A program made the position numbers and the translations under genes. This document shows positions 1-8,702 of a stretch of 42,686 bases of DNA, piece after piece. The first letter of the stretch is position 1. The number at the start of each line of letters is the position of its first letter. Origin of the DNA: Ruminococcus sp. (GTDB lineage Bacteria; Bacillota; Clostridia; Oscillospirales; Acutalibacteraceae); NCBI GenBank assembly GCA_017404665.1, contig JAFRBX010000003.1, forward strand, positions 1-42,686, in the 5' to 3' direction. The notes below the pieces were generated by a model. That model searched no databases, was not told the origin of the DNA, and saw only the letters and a list, made by a program, of their open reading frames with translations.

Positions 1-38
1 AATCCCATATGCTTGTTTTTGTTTTTGCTATGTATCAT
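1..38 (-). CDS. Partial unknown gene running off the left edge
   Basis: Only the first 12 complete codons are present (MIHSKNKNKHMG), reading leftwards off the window. The call rests on an ATG preceded by a strong ribosome site: AAAGGAGG is the reverse complement of 48-55, nine bases upstream of the start. The start is lysine and asparagine rich and cannot be assigned to a family. The gene is divergent from the RING protein gene at 247. The 190 bp between them carries a symmetric repeat cluster at 94-138 that may control one or both genes. Confidence 0.6.
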   Translation of the reverse strand, partial: MIHSKNKNKHMG

Positions 39-93
39 TGTCCGGGACCTCCTTTTCCCAGACTAAATTCTACCGCATTTCCTTTCCCACATT

Positions 94-138
94 AAATTCC
101 ACTTCCAAATTCCACTGTGGAATTTACTTTGGGAATTT
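94..138. promoter_or_regulatory. Candidate operator: four half-sites with two-fold symmetry
   Basis: AAATTCCAC occurs at 94-102 and 107-115. Its inverted form follows as GTGGAATTT at 117-125 and TGGGAATTT at 130-138. Within each orientation the half-sites start 13 bp apart. The two inner ones form a 9-bp palindrome around a single T at 116. A fifth, weaker half-site (AAATTCTAC) lies at 65-73. The cluster sits between two divergent genes, upstream of the ribosome site of the leftward gene. That it binds a regulator is inference; no protein is identified. Confidence 0.5.
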
Positions 139-188
139 ACTTAATTCTTTTTTTCTGCATAAAGCTTGTATTGTTCACAAAAATAATG

Positions 189-217
189 TTGCAGAATCCA
201 TAAGAATTTGTTATAAT
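189..217 (+). promoter_or_regulatory. Sigma-A type promoter for the RING protein gene
   Basis: TTGCAG at 189-194 and TATAAT at 212-217 are separated by 17 bp. A ribosome site AGGAG at 236-240 lies six bases before the ATG at 247. Transcription probably continues through galU, because only 35 bp separate the two genes and no terminator is seen between them. Confidence 0.7.
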
Positions 218-246
218 AATATGAAACTATTTTCTAGGAGAAAGAT

Positions 247-1248
247 ATGGACTATATCGGCAATAAATGCCCTGTATGCAACAAATACTTTCATGCAGAT
301 GACGATGTGGTCGTTTGTCCCGAATGCGGCACACCGCATCACAGAGAATGCTATGATCTGACGGGACACTGTGCAAATGAAGGCTTGCATGCGCAGGGCT
401 ATGATTATCAGACTGAGAATAACAGCACAAAAGATAAAGTTAACGTCTGTCCATCCTGCGGAAAAGAAGTTGATGAGGATTCTTTTTTCTGCAAGCACTG
501 TGGCACTCCCCTCTCTTCGCAAAAGACAGATACTACAGGTCAACAACGTACGAATCCCAGCGGTTTTGAGGGAGCCCCGGGTCAGGCGGGCAATCCGTTT
601 TTTGTCAATATCATAGATCCCTTGGGAGGTGTTCCCGGCGATACAGATTTCGGCGACGGAGTAACCGCCGGCGAAGCGGCAAAATATGTCAAACAGAATA
701 CGCCGTATTTTATCCGTATTTTTTCAAACATCAAGAATTTCAATAAGAGCAAATTCAATTTTTCAGCGGCACTATTCACCGGCGGATACTTGCTGTATCG
801 CAAAATGTATAAGCTTGGTGCGATTTTTACAGGATTGCAGTTGGCGATGCTGATCGTCGAATCGTACATCTCAATTGCATACAGCTCACTTCTTGATGAA
901 TTCATGAATATTTACTCAAACGCTCTGAGCACCTCCGATATGGCATCTTCTTTCTTGCAGTTTATGCAGGGGTGTTCTCTGTCTGAACAGTTGGTTCTCT
1001 TTCTGCCGACGCTGATAGAATTTGTGCGTATCGCGATGATGATTGTCTTCGGTATCTGCTTTAATCGTATGTATTTCAAACACTGTAAAAAGCAGATTAT
1101 CAGTATCAAGCAAACGGCAAAAGAACCGGAGAATCCCGAAACGCTGCTCCAAACCAAGGGAGGCGTCAATACGGCACTGGCAATTTCGCTGCTGATTGCA
1201 TATTTCATTATCGTATATTTACCTTCATTCATAACCAATTTCCTATAA
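247..1248 (+). CDS. RING-finger/zinc-ribbon membrane protein (DUF2628-like)
   Basis: A 333-residue protein of unknown cellular role. The N terminus has a prokaryotic RING-like set of zinc ligands (C8, C11, C24, C27, H31/H32, C35 and C42). A second zinc ribbon follows with C68-x2-C71 and C82-x2-C85. A Pro/Gly-rich linker leads to a C-terminal half with about four hydrophobic segments. The first contains the phrase FNFSAALFTGGYLLYRKMYKLG, characteristic of DUF2628 membrane proteins. The zinc fingers should therefore lie in the cytoplasm, tethered to the membrane. Family knowledge gives no reaction. A scaffold or regulatory role is inference. It is probably co-transcribed with galU. Confidence 0.8.
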   Translation: MDYIGNKCPVCNKYFHADDDVVVCPECGTPHHRECYDLTGHCANEGLHAQGYDYQTENNSTKDKVNVCPSCGKEVDEDSFFCKHCGTPLSSQKTDTTGQQRTNPSGFEGAPGQAGNPFFVNIIDPLGGVPGDTDFGDGVTAGEAAKYVKQNTPYFIRIFSNIKNFNKSKFNFSAALFTGGYLLYRKMYKLGAIFTGLQLAMLIVESYISIAYSSLLDEFMNIYSNALSTSDMASSFLQFMQGCSLSEQLVLFLPTLIEFVRIAMMIVFGICFNRMYFKHCKKQIISIKQTAKEPENPETLLQTKGGVNTALAISLLIAYFIIVYLPSFITNFL

Positions 1249-1283
1249 GGATATATCAATTAACAAGAAAGGTTTATCAATCC

Positions 1284-2156
1284 ATGAAAATCACAAAAGC
1301 CGTTATTCCTGCCGCGGGACTAGGCACAAGGGTGCTCCCCGCCACTAAGTCCATGCCGAAAGAAATGCTTCCCATCGTCGACAAGCCTGCGATCCAGTAC
1401 ATCGTTGAAGAAGCGGTAGCCTCCGGTATCACCGATATTATGATCATTACTAACCGCGGAAAGGGCGTTATTGAGGATCACTTTGATATTTCTGTCAGCC
1501 TTGAAGAAACCCTCAGAAAGGCCGGAAAAACCGAGCTGCTCGCATCTATCGAAGGTATTCATCAGCTTGCGAACATCCAGTACATCCGCCAGATCGAGAC
1601 TAAGGGTCTGGGACACGCGGTATCGCGCGCAAAGACCTTTGTCGGTAACGATCCCTTTGTTGTAATGTACGGCGATGACGTCATCATCGGAGATATCCCT
1701 GCAACTAAGGAACTGATTGACGCCTACGGTACTTTCGGCAAAGGCGTGCTGGGCGTCAAGCCGGTATCCGAAGAAGCTATCAAAAAGTACAGCTCCTTAA
1801 AAGTTGAGAATATTCATGACAATGTATACAAATGTACGGATATGATCGAAAAGCCTCAGCGAAAAGAGGACATCCTTTCGCTTTATTCCATACTTGGACG
1901 CGTTGTGCTTCCTCCCGACATCTTTGATATTCTTGAACACACTAAGCCCGGAGCGGGCGGAGAGATCCAGCTGACCGACGCAATGGCAGAGCTGGCGCGT
2001 TCCTGCGGCATGACCGCCGTTGAGTTCAGCGCCAAGCGTTATGACATGGGAAATAAGCTCGGTATCCTGCAGGCGAATATCGAGGTCGGCTTGCATCACC
2101 CCGAGATCGGAGAGGGACTCAGAGAATATATCAAAGAGCTTGCAAAAACATTGTAA
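1284..2156 (+). CDS. galU: UTP-glucose-1-phosphate uridylyltransferase
   Basis: A 290-residue cytoplasmic nucleotidyltransferase that makes UDP-glucose from UTP and glucose-1-phosphate, feeding glycolipid and cell-surface polysaccharide synthesis. The N-terminal signature AVIPAAGLGTRVLPATKSMPK carries the nucleotide-binding glycine loop and the catalytic lysine region. VMYGDDV around residue 125 is the metal-binding stretch. Length is normal for bacterial GalU (about 290-300). A ribosome site (AAGAAAGG, about 1264-1271) precedes the ATG. The gene ends before a clear terminator at 2190-2221, so it is the last gene of the unit starting at 247. Confidence 0.96.
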   Translation: MKITKAVIPAAGLGTRVLPATKSMPKEMLPIVDKPAIQYIVEEAVASGITDIMIITNRGKGVIEDHFDISVSLEETLRKAGKTELLASIEGIHQLANIQYIRQIETKGLGHAVSRAKTFVGNDPFVVMYGDDVIIGDIPATKELIDAYGTFGKGVLGVKPVSEEAIKKYSSLKVENIHDNVYKCTDMIEKPQRKEDILSLYSILGRVVLPPDIFDILEHTKPGAGGEIQLTDAMAELARSCGMTAVEFSAKRYDMGNKLGILQANIEVGLHHPEIGEGLREYIKELAKTL

Positions 2157-2189
2157 AGACAATTCTGCACATGGAGAAAACACGCGCAG

Positions 2190-2221
2190 GGCGGGGGCTT
2201 GCTCCCGCCGAATCTTTTTTC
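2190..2221 (+). terminator. Rho-independent terminator after galU
   Basis: A GGCGGG/CCCGCC stem closes a short loop and is followed by GAATC and a run of six T. It separates galU from the ACT/UPF0210 pair. Confidence 0.75.
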
Positions 2222-2270
2222 GTCAGCAGCCATCTAATGAAATACATTTATTATTCGGAGGTATAGGACT

Positions 2271-2540
2271 ATGAAAGCAGTAATCACCGTATTAGGCAAG
2301 GACAGTGTCGGGATCCTCAGTAAGGTTTCTACCGCTTGCGCGGAGGTCGGCGTCAACATCATCGAAGTCACACAGAGCGTACTGCAGGATATGTTCGCGA
2401 TGATTATGCTCGCGGATATCGGATCGGCTACCGTTGCTTTTGATCAGCTTCAAAAGAATCTGGAAAAAGTCGGCGAAGATAACAATCTCAAGATCCATGT
2501 CATGCATGAAGATATCTTCAATGCTATGCATAAAATCTGA
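2271..2540 (+). CDS. ACT-domain protein, UPF0237 family
   Basis: An 89-residue protein that is essentially one ACT domain. The start, MKAVITVLGKDSVGILSKVSTACAEVGVNI, is the first strand and helix of the fold with the usual ligand-binding glycine. ACT domains bind amino acids or similar small molecules and act as sensors. The ribosome site CGGAGG lies a few bases upstream of the ATG. The UPF0210 gene begins eight bases after its stop. These two families are found paired in many Firmicutes and other bacteria, so the ACT protein probably regulates or partners the larger protein. The ligand is unknown. Confidence 0.88.
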   Translation: MKAVITVLGKDSVGILSKVSTACAEVGVNIIEVTQSVLQDMFAMIMLADIGSATVAFDQLQKNLEKVGEDNNLKIHVMHEDIFNAMHKI

Positions 2541-2548
2541 GGTGACAT

Positions 2549-3907
2549 ATGCTGGAAACAAAAGATATTCTGGAAACGATCAATATGATCGATAACGAGA
2601 ACCTTGACGTCAGGACGATTACGATGGGTATCTCGCTGATAGACTGCATTGACAGCGAGATTGACAAGGCGTGCGACAAGATCTATGATAAGATATGCAG
2701 GTACGCAGGCGATCTTGTCAAAACCGGCGAGGATATCTCGCGCGAATACGGCATTCCGATCATCAACAAGCGCATCGCGGTCACACCGATCGCGATCATA
2801 GCAGGCGTCTGCCAAACACAAAAGATATTAAAATTCGCCAAGGCGCTGGACAGAGCTGCCGATACGCTCGGCATAAACTTTATCGGCGGTTATTCTGCAC
2901 TGGTGGAAAAGGGCTTTGCTGCAGGAGATTACGCGCTGATCGAAAGCATACCCGAGGCGCTGTCTGTCACAGAAAAGGTGTGCTCCTCCGTCAACATCGG
3001 CTCAACAAAAGCCGGAATCAATATGGACGCCGTCAGAATGATGGGTCAGGCTGTCGTGGATACGGCAAAGCTCACCGCCGATAACAACTGCATCGGAGCA
3101 GCTAAGCTGGTCACCTTCTGCAACGCCGTGCAGGATAATCCCTTTATGGCGGGAGCGTTCCATGGGATCGGAGAAGCAGACTGCGTGATCAACGTCGGCG
3201 TATCGGGACCGGGCGTTGTGAGAGCGGCGTTGGAAAAAGCCAATTGTCAGAACATTACCGAGGTAGCCGATCTGGTCAAGAAAACTGCTTTTAAGATCAC
3301 CCGTATGGGTCAGCTGGTGGCGCAGCAGGCGTCCGAAAGATTATCGGTACCCTTCGGTATCGTCGACCTCTCCCTCGCCCCCACCCCCGCTGTCGGTGAT
3401 TCTGTCGCGCATATCTTAGAGGAGATGGGCTTGGAGATCTGCGGCTGCCACGGTACCACAGCTGCGCTGGCGCTGCTGAATGACGCGGTCAAAAAAGGCG
3501 GCGTGATGGCTTCCTCTCATGTCGGGGGACTTTCGGGTGCGTTCATCCCCGTATCCGAGGATCACGGTATGATCAACGCTGTCAAGCAAGGAGCGCTGGA
3601 TATCACCAAGCTCGAAGCGATGACTGCCGTTTGTTCGGTAGGACTGGATATGCTCGTTATCCCGGGAGATACGTCTCCGGAGGTCGTTTCCGCCATCATT
3701 GCGGATGAAGCGGCGATCGGAATGGTCAATAATAAAACGACCGCCGTGCGCGTGATACCCGCTGTCGGAAGAGAAGCCGGAGAGGAGCTGAATTTCGGCG
3801 GTCTTCTCGGCGCGGGACCCGTAATGCCGCTGCGAAAAGGTAACCCGGATAAGTTCATCAATTTGGGCGGCAGGCTCCCCGCTCCTCTGCAAGCCTTAAA
3901 AAATTAA
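2549..3907 (+). CDS. UPF0210 family protein (DUF711-like)
   Basis: A 452-residue cytoplasmic protein of the UPF0210 family, whose biochemical role is not established. Typical features are the early phrase [15 protein letters not shown], a glycine-rich middle ([23 protein letters not shown]) and a late segment [40 protein letters not shown]. The glycine-rich C terminus ([13 protein letters not shown]) suggests a ligand or nucleotide site. Length fits the family (about 450). It follows the ACT gene with an 8-bp gap and its own ribosome site (GAGGTGA). It ends before a strong bidirectional terminator. Amino-acid-responsive metabolism is a guess based only on the ACT partner. Confidence 0.9.
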   Translation: MLETKDILETINMIDNENLDVRTITMGISLIDCIDSEIDKACDKIYDKICRYAGDLVKTGEDISREYGIPIINKRIAVTPIAIIAGVCQTQKILKFAKALDRAADTLGINFIGGYSALVEKGFAAGDYALIESIPEALSVTEKVCSSVNIGSTKAGINMDAVRMMGQAVVDTAKLTADNNCIGAAKLVTFCNAVQDNPFMAGAFHGIGEADCVINVGVSGPGVVRAALEKANCQNITEVADLVKKTAFKITRMGQLVAQQASERLSVPFGIVDLSLAPTPAVGDSVAHILEEMGLEICGCHGTTAALALLNDAVKKGGVMASSHVGGLSGAFIPVSEDHGMINAVKQGALDITKLEAMTAVCSVGLDMLVIPGDTSPEVVSAIIADEAAIGMVNNKTTAVRVIPAVGREAGEELNFGGLLGAGPVMPLRKGNPDKFINLGGRLPAPLQALKN

Positions 3908-3917
3908 TAAATAGATC

Positions 3918-3961
3918 AAAGGTCTGTCACAAAACATGATGTTTCGTGACAGACCTTTTTC
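3918..3961. terminator. Bidirectional terminator between convergent genes
   Basis: GGTCTGTCAC at 3921-3930 pairs perfectly with GTGACAGACC at 3946-3955, extended inside by AAAC/GTTT. The plus strand follows with a run of T. The minus-strand flank is also T-rich. It ends the ACT/UPF0210 unit and probably also the dockerin gene coming the other way. Confidence 0.85.
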
Positions 3962-4004
3962 ATTAATCAAACGTATTCATCTATCAGAAAATGACAGCAG
4001 TGAA

Positions 4005-7000
4005 TCAGAAGAGTGTGTGCTTACCGGTTGACTGGCGATAGATCATCATTGCGTCGTTCGCCTGTACATATCCGTTGCCGTTGGCGTCGGCGCACTTCTT
4101 CGCGTAATCATCTGTGAAGGTGTAAGTGTTTGTCGAGCTGCGATACGCCAGCATCGCGTCGTTTGCCTGTACAGAGCCGTTCAGGTTCGCGTCGCCCTTG
4201 GGGCAAATCTTAGTGGTATAGGAGTAGGTTGTGCCGGAAATATTGACGTTATTATACTCGCGGGTCACATGGTTCTTCTTGCTGACGCGGATCGTATAAG
4301 TGCCGGAAACGACGCCGTCGAACGAAACAGCGGCGGCGGAAGAGATCGTGCCCTTGACAGACTTGGTATACTTCGTGATACCGTCCTGTACGAGCTCTAC
4401 GGTCACATCCTCGGTCGCATCAAGATAGCTGGTAACGTTGACGGTGACGTCTGTTACGGGAGTATCCGAAACGGTGAAGTTGTATTTGAGGTAGTTGTTG
4501 TTCGTCGCGTATTTGCCCGCATCGGCAGTCTCGCCGTTGACCTTACCGGACATGCCGGAATCCTTGAAGGTGTACTGGTTGCTGGTGGGTACGAGAGAGA
4601 TCTCAACGGTGTAGGTCTTACCCGCTTCAGCCTTGGTATTAGAGCCTACGCTGATGTAAGAACCGCTTACCGACCAACGAACGCCGTTTTTGAAGTTGGT
4701 AGAATCGTATTCCTCTACCTTATAGCCCTGACCGGAGGGAACGGTCGCGCTGTAGGACAGCGGCTGACCCGCGACAGGCGCGGGGATGGTCGCTTCGAAG
4801 TAGACCAGCTGTACCGGGTTGCCGCAGGTGAAGGTGTAGGATACATAAATCTGCTGGTTGGTACTGGTGTAAGTAATGGAAGCTGTCTCGCTGTCGATCT
4901 TGGCGGTCATGCCGGATTTCTTGAACTCATAAGCGTTGCTCGTGGGATTGAGCACCATCTTCACGGTGTAGGTCTTGCCGTTTTCGAAGGCAGCGGTGGT
5001 GCTGATCGGGTTGGAGCCCTGCAGCCACTGGATACCGTTCTTCCATGTGCCGGAGGTGAAGCTCTGGAGCTTGTAGCCCTTGCCGGAGGGTAAGGTCGCT
5101 GTATAAGAGGGCGTCGCGCCGGGCAGCGGTGCATCAATATCGGCTTCGACCGCGCTGATCAACGTTGCAGCGGAGCAGGTGAATTCGTATGTGATATAGC
5201 GCAGGCTGCTATCAGAAGCGGAGACCTTGACGGTACCGGTATTGCCGTTGACCGTACCGGTGGCGGTGGAAGCAAACTGATAATATTCATCAGACGGCTT
5301 CAACAGGATTGTGACGGTATACTTTTCTCCTGAAACAAAAGTATAAGTGGTACTGGAAGGACTGATATACTTATCGCCGTGATCCCACTCAACGCCGTTC
5401 TTATAAAACGTAGTGCTTCCCCTTTCGGTGTCGACCGCATAGCCAAATCCTGAGGGAATGGTGGCTACGAAGGAAGGCTTTTCGCCGGGTCTGGGCGGGT
5501 TGACGCGAATATCAACGGAGCTGACGGTGGTCTTGTTTCTACAGGTGTAGGTGTAGTCGACGCCGATATTGGTTTTGCCTGTACCCCAGACGTGAATCTC
5601 AGCGGTATGACCGTTCAGCGTGGCAGATGTAGAGGAACCGGCGAATTCATAGGTAGCGGCAGTATTGATCAGAGATACTCTTACTCGATACTGCTTACCG
5701 GAAACGAAGGTATCGGTAGAATTCATGGTAACATCATCCGTAACGTTATACCATGTCATGCCGTTTTTGACAGAAGAGCCGTTATCCCATGTGGTTTCAA
5801 TTTGATAACCCTTGCCGGAGGGAGCGGTCGCCGTATAAGCGGGCTTCGCGCCGGGAACGGGAGCGGTCACGTCGGTGACCTCGACGCTGTTGATGGTGGT
5901 CACAGAAGCGGCGGTGAAGGTGTAGCCAACGCCGATGTGCGTATGCAGGGTACCGTAATCGACAATAGTAGCGGTATTGCTGTTGACAGTACCGGACATC
6001 GAGGCGGCAGGATAGAAATTGTAGCCGGACTTGGCGTTCAGACCGATCCTGACGGTGTACTTCTTGCCGGCGACAAAGGAAGTGTCGGAAGAGATCGAGC
6101 TGCCGCTTTCATCATACCAGCAAACGCCGTTCGACCAGTTGGTATTGGAGCTGTCGTTGTCGGACTCATAATTCGCGCCGGTGGGAAGTGTAAACGTATA
6201 AGCAGGCTTCTGACCCGCGACAGGCGCGGTGACGCCGGTAACGGTAACGTAGCTGATGCCGGTCGGAGCGGTGAAGGTGTAGCTGAGCACCAGATACTGG
6301 GTCTCAGCATAGCCGCCAAGCGCATTTGTCGAGCCGGTGGAGCCGTTCACGGTACCGCCGATAGACGCGGACTTGAAGGCAGCGTTGGTTCCCACCTTGA
6401 GGATGACCTTGTAATTATACTGATGTCCGCTGATGAACTTGTAGGTAGAATCGCTGTTGGGAACGGTTGATCCGGCAGTAGAATCGTACCACTGGACGCC
6501 ATCCTTCCACAGGCTGTTGTTCAAACCGGTGTAGACGGAATACTGTGCGCCGGAGGCGACGGTGGGAGCCGCAAAGGAAGGAGCGACGCCCGCCTTGGGA
6601 GCGGTAACGTTGGTCACCGCGACAGAGGTGAGCTGTGTGGTAGCGGTGAAGGTGTACTGTACGCCGATGTTGGTGCCCGCGGTATAAGTGGTAATAGAAG
6701 CAGTCTTGCTGTTCAGCGTCGCAGACATAGAGGAGCCGGCAGCAAAGGTATAGCCGGTTGCGGGAACGAGAGAAACGGATACACGGTACTGCTTGCCCGC
6801 CTCAAACTTATCGGTGGTCGCCATAGTCGAGCTGTCGGTCACGTTATACCAGATCAAGCCGTTCTTCCATGTAGTACCGGAGGTATAATTTTCTACGGAG
6901 TAATAGGTGGTGCTGCCTGCGGTCGCGGTGTAGTCGGGCGTATTGCCGACGATCGGGGCGTCGATGCCCGAGACGGAAACGCTGTAGACAGTACCGGTAG

Positions 7001-8702
7001 CGGGGATGTTGGCAGATCTGACCGTCCTGTAGTAAGAAGAATTCAAACCGGAAAGGGTACCTACCGCAGACGAGCTGCCGTTGACCGTTGCCGAAACGCT
7101 GGAGCTAAAGGCATAATTGTCACTTGTCACCACCACATAATATACCCTATAGTCATGTCCTGCGATAAAGGTATAACCGGAGGTAGAAACGAATTGACCG
7201 GTGGTGACGTCATACCATGCGACGCCGTTCTTATAGCTGCCGGAGGTGTAAGAAGAGTGCAGACGGCAGCCGGTAGCGGCGACGGTGGGAGCGGAGTAGC
7301 TCGGAGCCGAGCCCGCAGACGCAGCGGTGGGAACGTTGGTAACCGTAATGGTGGAGCAGGAAAGGTAGCTCAATGCGGTGTAGGTGTAAGAAACGGCGCG
7401 GTAGAGGGTCGAATCGTTGTAAGGACTGGTGCTGCTCAGCTGCCATACAGTGCCATTATTGCCGTTGATGGTAGCGGTGCTGATGGTAGAAGCGAATCTC
7501 CAGTAGGCGCCGGTATTGGCCGCTACAGCAACATACACTCTATACTGGTGGCCTGCCTTGAACTTTGTGGAGCCGTCGGTCGGAAGATAGCTGTTGTCGG
7601 TCACATCAAACCACGCCACACCGTTTTTCCAGTATGTGGAGGTGAAGCCGGTCGCAATGTTAAACGCAGCGCTGGACTCGGAGGGCTGCGTATAGGAAGG
7701 AGTGCCGCCGGTAGTAGGCGCCGTGACGCCGGACACGGCGATCGTGGCGGTCGTGTTGTAGGCGGAGGTGAAGGTAAAGCATACCTTTACGTTGCGATCA
7801 CTGTTGGTACCGGTACTCCAAACTTCAACGGTACCTTTGTTCGCGTTGACATAACCGGTGACGGAGGAGGTCGTCTTATAGATAGAGTAGCCGTCTTTCG
7901 GCTCGACGTCGAGCTTCACAGTATACTTATGACCTTCGATGAATTTATAGCTTGTGTTGGAAACTGATACGTCGGAGCCCGCAGTATCATCATGCCAGTA
8001 AACACCGTTTTTGTAGGAGCTGGTTGTGTAGTCAGTCATCTGTATGCCGGTGGTGCTGACAGAACCGCTGTAGGACGGAGAGGTGCCGGGATACGGGAAG
8101 GAAATGCTTGCCGAAATGGACTTGATACCGGAGTCATAAAGAGGACCGAAGGTGTAATAGACCCAGATGCCCTGATCCGCCGTATAGTTGGTAGCAGTGA
8201 TTTTGGTGGCGGTAAAGCCGTTGATCTTCGCGGTAACAGTCGAGGCGGTATTACTGGAAGCAGATAAGGTATAGCCGCTCTTCGCTGTGACAAACACCCA
8301 GACACGATAGTATCTGCCCGCGCGGAAATAATTGGTATCGCTAGAGTTCCACTGTGTAAAGTTGGAGTTGTCCGTCGATTCATACCAATACACGTTGCCG
8401 AGCGTGTAGGTCGTATCGGACGTGGTAGCCGAATAAACAGGCTTGTAACCCGCGGAAGGCGAGGTCACATTCACGTTTACCGTGCTGATCACAGCGCCGG
8501 TGTCAGCGAGATCCGCGTCAGCCGCCTCGGGAGCGACGTCCGCGTCAGCGCCTGTATCGGCGAGCTCTTCATCCGCACTGACGGCGGCGATGTCTTCTGC
8601 TGCAGCAGTGACCGCCTCGTCCGTCTCAGCAGCAAACGCCGAAAGCGGGAGCACGGATACCAGCATCAGAAGCGCCAGTATGATGGATAGGGTTTTCTTC
8701 AT
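4005..8702 (-). CDS. Secreted eleven-repeat protein with C-terminal type I dockerin
   Basis: A 1565-residue extracellular protein. Residues 1-24 are a signal peptide (MKKTLSIILALLMLVSVLPLSAFA), followed by an Ala/Asp/Glu-rich stretch to about 70. Eleven tandem units of 115-130 residues follow. Each has a pattern like V-x2-V-x-A-P-x2-G-x2-P-S-Y, then KNGVxWYDVT, F-x-A-G-x2-Y-x-V, GY-x-F and a final YTFT. A carboxypeptidase-regulatory-like beta domain follows at about 1420-1500. The end is a dockerin with two calcium loops, DANLNGSVQAND and DANGNGYVQAND, each followed by a short helix. Dockerins bind cohesins, so the protein should attach to a cellulosome or cell-surface scaffold. No catalytic domain is visible; adhesion, spacer or carbohydrate binding is inference. 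The ribosome site AAGGAGG is strong. Confidence 0.93.
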   Translation of the reverse strand: MKKTLSIILALLMLVSVLPLSAFAAETDEAVTAAAEDIAAVSADEELADTGADADVAPEAADADLADTGAVISTVNVNVTSPSAGYKPVYSATTSDTTYTLGNVYWYESTDNSNFTQWNSSDTNYFRAGRYYRVWVFVTAKSGYTLSASSNTASTVTAKINGFTATKITATNYTADQGIWVYYTFGPLYDSGIKSISASISFPYPGTSPSYSGSVSTTGIQMTDYTTSSYKNGVYWHDDTAGSDVSVSNTSYKFIEGHKYTVKLDVEPKDGYSIYKTTSSVTGYVNANKGTVEVWSTGTNSDRNVKVCFTFTSAYNTTATIAVSGVTAPTTGGTPSYTQPSESSAAFNIATGFTSTYWKNGVAWFDVTDNSYLPTDGSTKFKAGHQYRVYVAVAANTGAYWRFASTISTATINGNNGTVWQLSSTSPYNDSTLYRAVSYTYTALSYLSCSTITVTNVPTAASAGSAPSYSAPTVAATGCRLHSSYTSGSYKNGVAWYDVTTGQFVSTSGYTFIAGHDYRVYYVVVTSDNYAFSSSVSATVNGSSSAVGTLSGLNSSYYRTVRSANIPATGTVYSVSVSGIDAPIVGNTPDYTATAGSTTYYSVENYTSGTTWKNGLIWYNVTDSSTMATTDKFEAGKQYRVSVSLVPATGYTFAAGSSMSATLNSKTASITTYTAGTNIGVQYTFTATTQLTSVAVTNVTAPKAGVAPSFAAPTVASGAQYSVYTGLNNSLWKDGVQWYDSTAGSTVPNSDSTYKFISGHQYNYKVILKVGTNAAFKSASIGGTVNGSTGSTNALGGYAETQYLVLSYTFTAPTGISYVTVTGVTAPVAGQKPAYTFTLPTGANYESDNDSSNTNWSNGVCWYDESGSSISSDTSFVAGKKYTVRIGLNAKSGYNFYPAASMSGTVNSNTATIVDYGTLHTHIGVGYTFTAASVTTINSVEVTDVTAPVPGAKPAYTATAPSGKGYQIETTWDNGSSVKNGMTWYNVTDDVTMNSTDTFVSGKQYRVRVSLINTAATYEFAGSSTSATLNGHTAEIHVWGTGKTNIGVDYTYTCRNKTTVSSVDIRVNPPRPGEKPSFVATIPSGFGYAVDTERGSTTFYKNGVEWDHGDKYISPSSTTYTFVSGEKYTVTILLKPSDEYYQFASTATGTVNGNTGTVKVSASDSSLRYITYEFTCSAATLISAVEADIDAPLPGATPSYTATLPSGKGYKLQSFTSGTWKNGIQWLQGSNPISTTAAFENGKTYTVKMVLNPTSNAYEFKKSGMTAKIDSETASITYTSTNQQIYVSYTFTCGNPVQLVYFEATIPAPVAGQPLSYSATVPSGQGYKVEEYDSTNFKNGVRWSVSGSYISVGSNTKAEAGKTYTVEISLVPTSNQYTFKDSGMSGKVNGETADAGKYATNNNYLKYNFTVSDTPVTDVTVNVTSYLDATEDVTVELVQDGITKYTKSVKGTISSAAAVSFDGVVSGTYTIRVSKKNHVTREYNNVNISGTTYSYTTKICPKGDANLNGSVQANDAMLAYRSSTNTYTFTDDYAKKCADANGNGYVQANDAMMIYRQSTGKHTLF
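4011..4200 (-). other. Type I dockerin domain coding segment
   Basis: The segment encodes about 63 residues with two EF-hand-like loops. Positions 1, 3, 5 and 12 of each loop carry Asp/Asn ligands (D-A-N-x-N-G-x-V-Q-A-N-D). Both loops have the same QANDAM core, giving the internal two-fold symmetry usual in dockerins. Residues at loop positions 10-11 (A-N in both), which influence partner choice in known dockerins, are identical in the two halves. No cohesin is encoded in this window. Confidence 0.9.

Noticed and set aside
4269-7967. Long open frames on the plus strand (274, 292 and 270 codons) opposite the dockerin gene
   Set aside because: They lie wholly antisense to a protein with clear signal peptide, repeats and dockerin. 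Their composition reflects the repetitive codon use of that gene, and they lack ribosome sites and recognisable families.
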